Assembly: GCF_963678635.1 (NCBI RefSeq)
Contig: NC_087068.1
Coordinates: forward strand, 3,286,001-3,350,000
From: Symsagittifera roscoffensis
Lineage: Eukaryota > Xenacoelomorpha > Acoela > Convolutidae
Direction: 5' to 3'
Length of the DNA stretch: 64,000 bases
The position numbers and the translations under genes were made by a program. The notes under the pieces were generated by a model. It was not told the origin of the DNA, ran no database searches, and worked only from the letters and a program-made list of their open reading frames with translations. Positions 10,009 through 18,156 of this stretch are shown one piece after another; within the stretch, counting starts at the first letter, position 1; each line of letters starts with the position of its first letter.

Positions 10009-11036
10009 TGGGCTCTCGAGACGTCATTAGTTCCTAGCATTATCACCAGCGTATCCAGGTGATCCTCGCTTTGGAATTCCATCATCTTGATGACCTGAGC
10101 CACTGAAGCTCCTCCAAAGGACAAAGTGGTTGTCTGACCATAGACGGAGATCTCATTCAGATCCCTCACCAAACTGTCTCCTATGATCAGGTGGCGACTC
10201 CCTGGGGGAATTACCTGGTCGCTCGTAGCGGGGTTCCAGCTCATGTCATTCAGGCAGGCTCGAGGATGCTCCGCAGCTACTTGCGTGAACTGGTGCCGTG
10301 TCATCAGATTCTTCCTGATATCTACCACGCGGGACTTTTGATAGGTTCTGCTATGCGCCGTCCCCACGGGCACTATCGTGTGGGGTGCTCGCTCCGAGCT
10401 ATTTGATGACTGATCACGACGCTGAGAAGGAACGATCCTACCCAATGTCCGTCCAGTGGTTCGGTTGATCTCCTCCATTGTCGCCCTGGCCACTTGGTTG
10501 AACGATTCTTGGAACTGAGGGGCGATGTAAGTGTCAGAAGGGTCTGGTATCGTGAACCTTTGACTAGAAGCAGACAGTCGTGTCTGCTGAGGAGCCTCGG
10601 GCTCTCTCGATACACACAGCTCCTGAGCTGTTGTCCCGGGGCGTGTGTCGTTGGATCCCTCCGAGGATCTCATGCTCGCCAGAACTTCCGGTGACACTTG
10701 GCTCACCTTCGCCATATGCAGCTCCTTCAAGTTCTTTATTTCATCCTCCTTATAAGCCACCTGTAGATCTTCGTATTTCTTCTTCCATTCGTCTCTTTCT
10801 CGCGCTATTGCCCTATATTCCTGAAGTTTGGCACACAGCTCGCTTTGATCTTTCTCCTTCTTCTCCAGCGTAGCGATCCTCTCCGACGTCTGGATCTCTA
10901 TTTCACTCACCCTCACCTTCTTCGAAGGAGGAGCAGCTGTAGGGGAGTCGACCGAATGTGACGGGCCTGGCTCATCACGTTGTCTCTTCGCTCCGATGAG
11001 TGGTCTGCGCCGGTTGGACTGGTAAGGGCATTTCAC
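10005..11036 (-). CDS. SGNH/GDSL hydrolase domain, N-terminal half, with coiled coil (ORF C)
   Basis: A 343-codon frame. Residues about 45-115 are charged with heptad character (likely coiled coil), followed by a Ser/Pro/Thr-rich linker. The SGNH blocks are IIGDSLVRDL with the nucleophile Ser at 288, FGGASV as block II and LGTND at 334-338 as block III. The catalytic Asp-His lies in the next frame (ORF D), four nucleotides overlapping, so copy 1 has a frameshift in the middle of the enzyme. Copy 2 reads through this point in one frame. SGNH hydrolases are esterases/lipases/acyltransferases; similar esterase domains are known in ORF1 of CR1-like LINEs. The substrate here is unknown. Confidence 0.8.
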   Translation of the reverse strand: MKCPYQSNRRRPLIGAKRQRDEPGPSHSVDSPTAAPPSKKVRVSEIEIQTSERIATLEKKEKDQSELCAKLQEYRAIARERDEWKKKYEDLQVAYKEDEIKNLKELHMAKVSQVSPEVLASMRSSEGSNDTRPGTTAQELCVSREPEAPQQTRLSASSQRFTIPDPSDTYIAPQFQESFNQVARATMEEINRTTGRTLGRIVPSQRRDQSSNSSERAPHTIVPVGTAHSRTYQKSRVVDIRKNLMTRHQFTQVAAEHPRACLNDMSWNPATSDQVIPPGSRHLIIGDSLVRDLNEISVYGQTTTLSFGGASVAQVIKMMEFQSEDHLDTLVIMLGTNDVSRAQ

Positions 11037-11358
11037 CTAGCCGGTGGTCCCTCTGCTCACCTAGTCCTGGCTCACGAGCCAGATCGTGGCCAGACAGTTC
11101 TCCACGCCTCCATCTCATCAGTCGATTTCGGCCGCTCTCGGCGGTCCCGGACTCACCGAAGGCCAACATCAACACGACTTCCGTAGGGCGATTCCGTCGA
11201 CCCACTCGTCCTAATGCATTGAGGAGCGCGACCACAAACATCGCCAACCCCGGGTCTTCTCGTGTGAAATCACAATCGATCAAACGCTGATAGATCTCGT
11301 CTAGAGTCGCTCCTAGACTCGCTGAGAGGAATTCCATGAGTTCGTTCGTGTCACCCAT
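10975..11358 (-). CDS. Post-pol polyprotein N-terminus (ORF B)
   Basis: A 127-codon frame with the Met at 11,358. The first 75 residues are hydrophobic/acidic and probably helical (DEIYQRLIDCDF, VVALLNALG), then an Arg-rich stretch. It overlaps ORF C by a frameshift; in copy 2 the two are one continuous frame from 30,458, so the true product is a fusion. The start is 94 nt downstream of a conserved T6AG acceptor-like site, which suggests expression from a spliced subgenomic RNA. No known family recognised. Confidence 0.6.
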   Translation of the reverse strand: MGDTNELMEFLSASLGATLDEIYQRLIDCDFTREDPGLAMFVVALLNALGRVGRRNRPTEVVLMLAFGESGTAESGRNRLMRWRRGELSGHDLAREPGLGEQRDHRLGEMPLPVQPAQTTHRSEETT

Positions 11359-11834
11359 TTCTTATCGTCTTGATTCTTGTTGTCGTGTCGTGTAATTTCT
11401 TTCTGTCTCGTCTGATTCAGTGTTCAGTAAACAATTTCCGATCAATCAAGATCTAAAAAACAAGTCGCGACTTAGAACCATCATTTTTGGATACAACATC
11501 ATTCAACTCTTTAAAATTCTCCATTGAAATTCTCTTCTCAATTCTGATTTAAAATTTTAGCACCAAGGTGGATCGTCCACCTTTACCTTTGTCAGGGTAG
11601 CACGAATGTGCGCTGTCACCTTGATGACCTGGAGTACCCCAGGTCTTTTATGACACAAACATAAAACATATCACAACAATAACGTAACACATAAACACAT
11701 AAACATCACACACCTATACTATTACATAAAAACATAATCCCTAATACTGTACCTAAAACCTAACCTAACCTAAAACTTGACTCTAATTCTTATCGAATAA
11801 CTTAATAAAAACCACTTATCGCCGAGCGCAATTC
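11359..11834 (-). promoter_or_regulatory. Conserved structured spacer between pol and post-pol ORFs
   Basis: The spacer is also present in copy 2 (30,459-30,883). It holds two hairpins: AGGTGGA/TCCACCT at 11,566-11,582 (copy 2 30,671-30,685) and GACCTGG/CCAGGTC at 11,626-11,645 (copy 2 30,731-30,748, a slightly different but still paired stem). Toward the downstream ORF there is a minus-strand TTTTTTAG acceptor-like site at 11,460-11,453, conserved at 30,545-30,538. No ORF spans it. It plausibly controls expression of the downstream polyprotein by cis- or trans-splicing or internal initiation. Confidence 0.5.
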
Positions 11835-13625
11835 TTAGCATATGCTCAGATAGTATTTTTTATGTAAGTAAACTTCTATGTCAGTCTCTGAAAATATCAC
11901 ATGTACAAGTGCGTACAACTCTCTCGGATGTAGCTTTCCCCTATTAGGATCGTATACTGGCAACGAGAGAGAGGTCACATCTCTCTCAACCAAAAAATCC
12001 CTAAGTCGAGTCATGGCCAATACCAAGCTCTTTGGATCTACGTGTTGCCTATCAGTGGCCTTGGTAACCAGGAAACACAAATATTTCCCTGGTATCTGTG
12101 ATGCAACAGGGGGCAGCGCTATCATCCCTCCCACACCAGGCCTCTGTTTCCACAAAAACTCGATATTTTTATACTCTCTTTTGAAGTCAGCCGCTAGTGC
12201 TGTTTTGAAGCTTACGTCCGCGGTTATCGCTATGGCGCACGTGCGTTCCGTGAGTATGAAATCGCTGTCCGTTATGACGATATTGTTCAAATAATGGTTC
12301 GGTAGATCAAAATACGATTCAAAGATTCGTCCAAAAGGTGGTTTTTTAGCATTCTCGCCCTCTGTCTCTAGTTCTCCGGTTTCTCTTGCCGATTTCAATT
12401 TTTTTATTATCAGATTTTCGGTGTGGGTGAGTCCTACCCCCACTCCCCGGACAAAAATATCCATCGACGTCCCCGTCGATCGCCCAAAGTCTAGGAGATC
12501 AAGGTTGGATTGTGGAACACGTAGAGGACCATCTGGGGCGACCCAGTTGGACTCGGTATTGTCATGACTGATGTATTTGACGCCGTCTCTATCGACGTCC
12601 TGAATCGTCAGGATCGTCTCTTTTGGATCTGTCGGTAGATCATGGAGCCATTCGAGCACGCGCAAGTTCGTTAGTTCTTGCTCATGAGTCTGTTCCGCTT
12701 CTGGTTCGAACTCCACTTCCGGTTCTGATCGATCGTCGATCCAATCTTGATCCATATCATTCACCAAGTCGATTTCTTCTAGCATCGCCACTTCGTCCAG
12801 TCCCACTAGCGAGTCCATGACGTCACTTACAACTATCCTGTCTACAACGAAATCCTCGCCGTACGGATTGTATTTCTTCTGGTTTTTTCCTCTCTTGCTT
12901 TGGCGTGTTTCCATAGTGAGAGGAAAGTCAGGCTGTATTCCTTTGTCAATTTCAATTTGTTCCGGGCAGTCCCAGTCTTCCTCGGCATAGGGTAGAGTTT
13001 CATCGTCCACCTCTACTCGCTCGGTCAACTCGAGATCCAGTGGTAGGTCGCAGTCGTCCACCACCTCATTCCCGTCGTTTTTGTCGCGAGTACCCCTTTC
13101 ATTCACTTCACAAGCAGGATCCACTATTAAATAGTCTCCCTCTTGCATGTCCGCTGGGATGCACCAATCCTCTGACGAGGCATTGTGTGGTTTGATGTTT
13201 TCATAATGAGCTGCTCTTCGAGTGCTCAATCGATAAAAACGACCTCCTTGGTGCACTTCTGTTATCTGAAATGGACCACGCCATTTCTTTAATAATTTCT
13301 TGGTTCCTTTTGGTGGAACCACTTCCTGGAACACCCAGACGTAGTCGCCAACTGAGTAGGTTTTCGCATTAGCTGTCCTTTTATCAAACCTCCTTTTTTG
13401 TCTAATTTGTGCCTGTTGCGTATTCCTCCTGCATAAGTCATTGAGGTCCTGCTGTCTTCTAATAACATCCCGCACGTACGTTTGCGGTGCTGTCCTCTTC
13501 CCCTCATATTCAGGGTAGAAAAACGTCAACGGGAGCGCTTTTTCATGACCCGTTAACATCATGTGCGGACTTATTCCCGTGGTGGAATGCTCCGTGCTGT
13601 TGTAAGCACCCATCACTTGCGGCAA
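11835..13625 (-). CDS. Integrase C-terminus (GPY/F) plus acidic linker plus macrodomain-like tail
   Basis: A 596-codon frame. Residues 1-30 are the end of the integrase core; about 85-115 hold the GPY/F module (KKWRGPFQI, then GRFYRL), typical of Ty3/Gypsy integrases. Residues about 140-330 are very acidic. Residues about 447-596 resemble a TARG1/Poa1-type macrodomain: TAD near 468, AADFKREY, KYLCFLVTK with the Lys equivalent to the TARG1 catalytic Lys, SLSLP, and IFSETDIEVY. The glycine-rich ADP-ribose loop of canonical macrodomains is replaced by YDPNRG, so binding may be altered or lost. Copy 2 conserves the tail (30,914-31,370), including the odd loop. Confidence 0.75.
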   Translation of the reverse strand: MPQVMGAYNSTEHSTTGISPHMMLTGHEKALPLTFFYPEYEGKRTAPQTYVRDVIRRQQDLNDLCRRNTQQAQIRQKRRFDKRTANAKTYSVGDYVWVFQEVVPPKGTKKLLKKWRGPFQITEVHQGGRFYRLSTRRAAHYENIKPHNASSEDWCIPADMQEGDYLIVDPACEVNERGTRDKNDGNEVVDDCDLPLDLELTERVEVDDETLPYAEEDWDCPEQIEIDKGIQPDFPLTMETRQSKRGKNQKKYNPYGEDFVVDRIVVSDVMDSLVGLDEVAMLEEIDLVNDMDQDWIDDRSEPEVEFEPEAEQTHEQELTNLRVLEWLHDLPTDPKETILTIQDVDRDGVKYISHDNTESNWVAPDGPLRVPQSNLDLLDFGRSTGTSMDIFVRGVGVGLTHTENLIIKKLKSARETGELETEGENAKKPPFGRIFESYFDLPNHYLNNIVITDSDFILTERTCAIAITADVSFKTALAADFKREYKNIEFLWKQRPGVGGMIALPPVASQIPGKYLCFLVTKATDRQHVDPKSLVLAMTRLRDFLVERDVTSLSLPVYDPNRGKLHPRELYALVHVIFSETDIEVYLHKKYYLSIC

Positions 13626-13701
13626 GTGCTTTCCCAGTCATCCATGTAACGCGAGCAGTAGACTCTCAGCATGGATACCAGTTTGCGGTTTTGCCTCTCG
13701 A
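13626..13701 (-). pseudogene. Frameshifted integrase segment with catalytic Glu
   Basis: The stretch linking the two integrase frames lies in a third frame. Copy 2 shows the intact form NGLVERQNR, with the third catalytic residue Glu (32,704-32,928). In copy 1 one G is missing from a GGG run near 13,722, breaking the frame. Confidence 0.6.
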
Positions 13702-14985
13702 CTAGGCCATTCGTTTGCGGTGATAAGTGGTCGAGTGGGCCTGCGCTACCTGCGACCTTTTCATCAACTCCTTCGTGAGATCACCCACGAATGCTTTGCC
13801 ATTGTCCGATTGGAACGTGATGGGGCAGCCATGCCTCGCTATCCACACATTTATCAAATGATCACATGTTTCTTCCGCCGATGCTGTCAAGCAGGGTGCT
13901 GCTTCCGCATACTTCGTAAAATGGTCGATCATTACCAGCACCTGATTATAGCCCGTTGCTGTCATGCAGATTTTCTGATGGTCAATTTGCACCACTTCGT
14001 TGAAACCTGACGACTCTATTGACTGTAGGGGGAACCTTAGCTTCCTGGGATCCTTCGCCTGCTGACATGACAGGCATGCTGCGATCCACTTCTCACAAGC
14101 CTTCTTCAATCCCGGCCATTCGAATCGTTTCTGTATCCTGTTATACACTTTGTCCACGCCTTGATAGCCCATCTGATCATGTGAGCGAAAGAGCAATTCG
14201 GTCTGGTACAACTGTGGTAACACTATTGAATTGTATTTATAGAGGACCTTGTCCTCCTCTTTTCGTTTGCAGGCTACGATTCCGTCCTTGTTCAGGTACA
14301 ACAAGTCGTTTCGCTTCAGGTAGAATTGCTTAAGGATTTTGTAGCTGTCTTCTTCCAAATCTCCCTTGTCAGGTGCTCCATTCTCGATCCATCTCTTCAG
14401 ACTGCTCGTCATTCTATCTTTTAGTTGAGCCCTTAGGAGATCCGACAGCCTGTACCTGGCTTTCAAATACGTCTTCACTACGTTCATCTGCCCACTCATT
14501 ATCTCCGGAGCATGAGCATCGTCCATCAACTTGACACACCATATCTTTTTCAAAGGCGTCGCTTCCTGCACAGATGGTTCCAGATTGGTACGGACGACCG
14601 TATCATGTGGCAGCAATCTGGTTGGGCGTTTCGAAACTGCTGTCAGCTCGAGCTCGTCTGCGGCATTATCTACCACAGTGCCCTCTTCATCTGAGGTGTA
14701 TCTGTCCCTGTCTGGATCCTGATGTGTTTCTCGGTCCAGCCCACGCTGCTTCCAGTCTACCAATAAGGAGTGGATTGCGATCTCTGACATATCGGAATTG
14801 GAAGTTGTTTCAGACGTGTTGTCCCAGGACTGGGGTCTCGAGTCAACACTTGAGTCGACTGATTCCCCAACATCATATTCCAAGTTGTCTGAGATGTTTC
14901 TCGACTCCCCGGACAAAACTCTGTCCATCGGTCGCTTTGAACCCGACTCCCCGGACAAAATTCTGCCCCTAGGTGGTCTAGTCAA
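13702..14985 (-). CDS. Pol: hinge end and integrase (zinc-binding domain and DD of DDE)
   Basis: A 427-codon frame. The first 150 residues are an acidic Ser-rich hinge with repeated LSGES units. The integrase zinc-binding domain follows, with SHDQMGYQG (second His replaced by Tyr) and CLSC. The catalytic core has VVQIDH (first Asp) and FQSDNGKAF (second Asp). The third residue, Glu, is in the next frame. Integrase inserts the cDNA in the nucleus. Copy 2 has lost the zinc-binding half by a deletion matching 13,852-14,885. Confidence 0.85.
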   Translation of the reverse strand: MTRPPRGRILSGESGSKRPMDRVLSGESRNISDNLEYDVGESVDSSVDSRPQSWDNTSETTSNSDMSEIAIHSLLVDWKQRGLDRETHQDPDRDRYTSDEEGTVVDNAADELELTAVSKRPTRLLPHDTVVRTNLEPSVQEATPLKKIWCVKLMDDAHAPEIMSGQMNVVKTYLKARYRLSDLLRAQLKDRMTSSLKRWIENGAPDKGDLEEDSYKILKQFYLKRNDLLYLNKDGIVACKRKEEDKVLYKYNSIVLPQLYQTELLFRSHDQMGYQGVDKVYNRIQKRFEWPGLKKACEKWIAACLSCQQAKDPRKLRFPLQSIESSGFNEVVQIDHQKICMTATGYNQVLVMIDHFTKYAEAAPCLTASAEETCDHLINVWIARHGCPITFQSDNGKAFVGDLTKELMKRSQVAQAHSTTYHRKRMA

Positions 14986-15578
14986 CCTCTCCCCTGCACG
15001 GGCTCAAAGGTGTCTGACTCCTCAGACGAGTCGTCCTTGACTGGCTCGAAGGTATCAGACTCCTCGGACATTGTCTCGTCTACGGACGAACAATCTGGGC
15101 TCGGCTCGTATTCCTCTCTTGCATCGGTGAAATGCACTCTCCTCGTGAAGCTAGATTTCGACCTGATCCTGACTTCCTCAGTAGTTTGGTTCTGATTCAG
15201 TGTTCCATATTCAGTGAACGAAGTTCTCAACAAGACCTCCTTCGGCATCGAGCTCACTAGCTGGTTGACAATCGACCTGCAATCCCGTTCAACACCTCGG
15301 CTGCGAATGGACACTGGCCTTTGCTCTGTTCTCTCGGTGACAGTCAACCGCTGCATGGTCTCCATCCATTCACGATCATGCCTATCCACTTCCCTGTCCA
15401 ACAAGTCACGGAGCTTTCCCATGACGTCCGGCGCCACGTTCACCGTCCTGTTCAATAGAGCCATGCTGTTTATGCCCAGCCTGGTAAGTTCTTGCTGTAC
15501 CAAGTTGGATCGGACTAGCAGATCCAACGGAACGGGCTCGCCTCTGGCTAAAAGCTTTATCTCTGCGGCCGTCTCCAC
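14982..15578 (-). CDS. Pol hinge between RNase H and integrase
   Basis: A 198-codon open frame, Asp/Glu/Ser-rich at the C-terminus with SEESDTFEPV repeats. Upstream codons from 15,758 read in continuity with the RNase H end. Copy 2 carries the equivalent at 32,933-33,607. A folded helical part (about residues 20-100) precedes the low-complexity acidic repeats. Such a long hinge is unusual. It encodes the recurring nucleotide word TTTGTCCGGGGAGT that also occurs in other frames. Confidence 0.6.
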   Translation of the reverse strand: METAAEIKLLARGEPVPLDLLVRSNLVQQELTRLGINSMALLNRTVNVAPDVMGKLRDLLDREVDRHDREWMETMQRLTVTERTEQRPVSIRSRGVERDCRSIVNQLVSSMPKEVLLRTSFTEYGTLNQNQTTEEVRIRSKSSFTRRVHFTDAREEYEPSPDCSSVDETMSEESDTFEPVKDDSSEESDTFEPVQGRG

Positions 15579-15758
15579 TGGAAGGTCAGGGTGTCCGGGT
15601 ATAGGATGTCCTGACTTGTCTAACCACCTAGTAAGTGGCAGCTTGTCGTAGGTTTCTTTGTCCAGAAAGGAAAACCCGTCTTTGATTTCTGATTGGTTAG
15701 CCTGTTTCTCCTCGAGGCGCTCATAAAATTCTGTCTTTTTACTGAGGCTATCTGCGTT

Positions 15759-16886
15759 CTAGTGCTTGTCACGGGTATGGTGCTCTATGATCATGTGGTA
15801 TCCATCTAGGCGCACGACCCAACGACTAATATAGCTTTGGTCCATCGAATAGGTTTTCAGCCAGGCAAGGGCACGATTATCTACACGTAACTTGAAGGGA
15901 GCACTCCCCAAGTAGGCCCTGTATTTTTCCACGAAAGTGATCACCGCAAACATCTCCGCTTTTGGTGCGCCGTACTTCATTTCAGTATCACTCAGGACTT
16001 TACTCCCATAGGCTATCGGACGAAGAACCGTTCTCCCGTTCCACTCCTGCTCCTGGTGAAGTATGCCCGATATCGCAACTAATGATGCATCCGTATCCAG
16101 CACGAACATCCCCTTCTCTGTTGGCATGCCGAGGACCGGTGCCTCGCAAAGTTCACGTTTGATGTTTTCAAATGAAACTTGTGCCTCATCAGTCCAGGTG
16201 AACTTTTTGCCCTTGTTTCTCATCAGCCTCTGCATGGGGTATATTTTGTCAGCATACCCCTTGATGAATTCTCGATAATAATTGGCAAATCCCAGAAAAC
16301 TCATCAGCTGTGTATCTGTTTTAGGTGCCTTCCAGGTCAGCACCGCTTCAACCGCTTCGGGATCTGGTCTCACTCCATGTTTGTCAACCAGGCGGCCCAG
16401 ATACTTTATGGAATCCCTGAGGATTTCACACTTAGAGGGTTTACATTTCAGACCCGCCTGCTTCATGCAAGAAAACACCTCCTCCAACCTCTCTATGTGG
16501 TCTTCTAAGGTTGGTGTTGCAATCACGACATCATCGACATAACACATGATGAGATTCCCGTATTTCTTAGTGACGCTCGTGAGTGCCTGGGCCATCAGTC
16601 GCTGGAATGTGGCCGTCGCGTTGCACAATCCGAATGGCATCCTCTTCCACTGGAACAGTCCCAGCTCACACGCGAAGCCTGTTTTCTCTCGATCTTGCTT
16701 TCTGAGTGGCACTTGCCAGAATGCAGAGCCCAAATCCAACGTCGTGAAGAACTTCGCGTCCCCCAGCTTGGATAGGCTCTCATCGATGCGGGGAATCGGG
16801 TATGCATCCTTTATAGTCACTGCGTTCAGATAACGGAAATCACAACAAAATCTGAGTTGTCCCCCTTTCTTTTTCGCCATGACCAC
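15759..16886 (-). CDS. Pol: reverse transcriptase and RNase H
   Basis: A 375-codon frame. RT motif A TTLDLGSAF (Asp51), motif B MPFGLCNA, motif C CYVDD at 115-119, then the Gypsy connector FLGFANYYREFI, and RNase H with LDTDAS (Asp266), AEMFAV (Glu311) and RVDNRAL (Asp336). This is a complete Ty3/Gypsy RT-RNase H signature. It makes the cDNA from the RNA genome in virus-like particles. The frame ends at a TAG at 15,759-15,761 where copy 2 has a Gln codon (DKHQNADSLS), so this is a nonsense change of copy 1. Confidence 0.95.
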   Translation of the reverse strand: MVMAKKKGGQLRFCCDFRYLNAVTIKDAYPIPRIDESLSKLGDAKFFTTLDLGSAFWQVPLRKQDREKTGFACELGLFQWKRMPFGLCNATATFQRLMAQALTSVTKKYGNLIMCYVDDVVIATPTLEDHIERLEEVFSCMKQAGLKCKPSKCEILRDSIKYLGRLVDKHGVRPDPEAVEAVLTWKAPKTDTQLMSFLGFANYYREFIKGYADKIYPMQRLMRNKGKKFTWTDEAQVSFENIKRELCEAPVLGMPTEKGMFVLDTDASLVAISGILHQEQEWNGRTVLRPIAYGSKVLSDTEMKYGAPKAEMFAVITFVEKYRAYLGSAPFKLRVDNRALAWLKTYSMDQSYISRWVVRLDGYHMIIEHHTRDKH

Positions 16887-17821
16887 GCCACAAGCCCATG
16901 GGGATTCGACGGCTCGATCATGTCGTACTCCATTAACATCTCGATTTCCTTCCTACACGCTTCTGACTTGTTTGGGGTCATTCTTCTCGCCCCTTCCCTA
17001 TGAGGTACCGAGCCCTCTTCTATCTCAATCTCGTGTTCTACAAAATTACAACAACCTATGTCGGCCTTATGTTTCGAAAAAACATCTGCGTTCCGATTTA
17101 GCACCGCTCTGAGCGAATCTAGTTCCTTGTCTGATATTTTACCCTTCAGATGTTCTATCTCAGGTAGGACAGGTTTATTTGCTGCTAACTCTGCTTCCGT
17201 CGGCCTCTCAGGAAAGTTGGAACAACTAGACAGCCCATCATCTGTTTCCGACTTCATTGAAAACAATTTCCTAGAAGATTTCAATTCATTCAATCTTTTT
17301 ATTATACATTCTTGGTTCGCATGCAATGGACATTTAGTTAAATCAAACTTTTTCAAGTTCTCCACACTCTGAAAGTCTGTGTTCAGAGGCAAAGCGTAGC
17401 CAAGTTTCTTTCCCCTCTGTATTGTCACTGTTGTTGCTTCTGTGTTCAATAACACACTCACACACAGTCCGCTCTGAGTGAGTGAGAAGCTTCTTCCTAA
17501 AATAGCCGAGCTTTTACTGTTTGGATTTGGTACCAGACACACCTGTCTGTCATTGCTGAGTTCATTCAAGTTCCTCATCCTAAACGTCGCTACTACGGCT
17601 TGGTTTGGTTTTAATCTAACTTTTCGATCCAGAAAAATCGGCACCTTGGCCTGATTAATTAAGATCTTATTAAGGGGTCTTTTTTCATACTTTCTCTCAG
17701 GATCCTTGATCCTAATCAACCCGTCATTGAGATCGATCGTGACGTCAAAGTTGCGAACGAAATCCCTTCCTAAGATGAACTGATCAGATTCGTCCAAATT
17801 CTCCACTACTAGGAAGCTCAT
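16826..17821 (-). CDS. Pol: end of protease and pre-RT linker
   Basis: A 331-codon frame starting with the protease end (FILGRDFVRNFD, the ILG-x-D element of retropepsins) and running through a linker to the RT N-terminus (EHEIEIEEGSVPHR, EIEMLMEYDMIEPS). It shifts frame into the RT at about 16,880, where an indel separates it from the MAKKKGG segment. Copy 2 lacks an internal stretch corresponding to 17,200-17,730. Confidence 0.8.
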   Translation of the reverse strand: MSFLVVENLDESDQFILGRDFVRNFDVTIDLNDGLIRIKDPERKYEKRPLNKILINQAKVPIFLDRKVRLKPNQAVVATFRMRNLNELSNDRQVCLVPNPNSKSSAILGRSFSLTQSGLCVSVLLNTEATTVTIQRGKKLGYALPLNTDFQSVENLKKFDLTKCPLHANQECIIKRLNELKSSRKLFSMKSETDDGLSSCSNFPERPTEAELAANKPVLPEIEHLKGKISDKELDSLRAVLNRNADVFSKHKADIGCCNFVEHEIEIEEGSVPHREGARRMTPNKSEACRKEIEMLMEYDMIEPSNPHGLVAWSWRKRKGDNSDFVVISVI

Positions 17822-18156
17822 CCAAAGATGTCTTCCTCCGAGCTGCAGTGAAATGATCGGGCATCTTGTTCGAGCATCGCGTTGTGTCCGATTCGTCTAA
17901 CCTTCAGCTCCTCTTGACCAATGTATATCCGGCCAATCTGATCGTTCGAATCAGTTATGTGAGCTTTCGTGTAGATATTGATGCCATCCACATTCATCAG
18001 GATCGGGTAAGGGCCATGGACATTGATATAATGTCCGTCCACTTTCATCAGCCTCGGACCTCCCGTTGTGAGCAGCGCTCGCACTGCCCTGGAGTCCAGT
18101 TTGGGATCCTTCTCCTTCAGGTAGTCGGCATAGATGTCCAGGTGGACTAGTGTAAT
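17818..18156 (-). CDS. Pol: aspartic protease N-terminal part
   Basis: Open in the same frame as the upstream Gag, separated from it only by a TAG at 18,157-18,159. The active-site position reads ALLTTGG where retropepsins have DTG/DSG, so the catalytic Asp appears to be replaced by Thr here (ACA). The frame ends at 17,818 in an ATGA overlap with the next. Copy 2 does not cover this region, so it is unclear whether the Asp loss is peculiar to copy 1. Confidence 0.55.
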   Translation of the reverse strand: MTLVHLDIYADYLKEKDPKLDSRAVRALLTTGGPRLMKVDGHYINVHGPYPILMNVDGINIYTKAHITDSNDQIGRIYIGQEELKVRRIGHNAMLEQDARSFHCSSEEDIFG

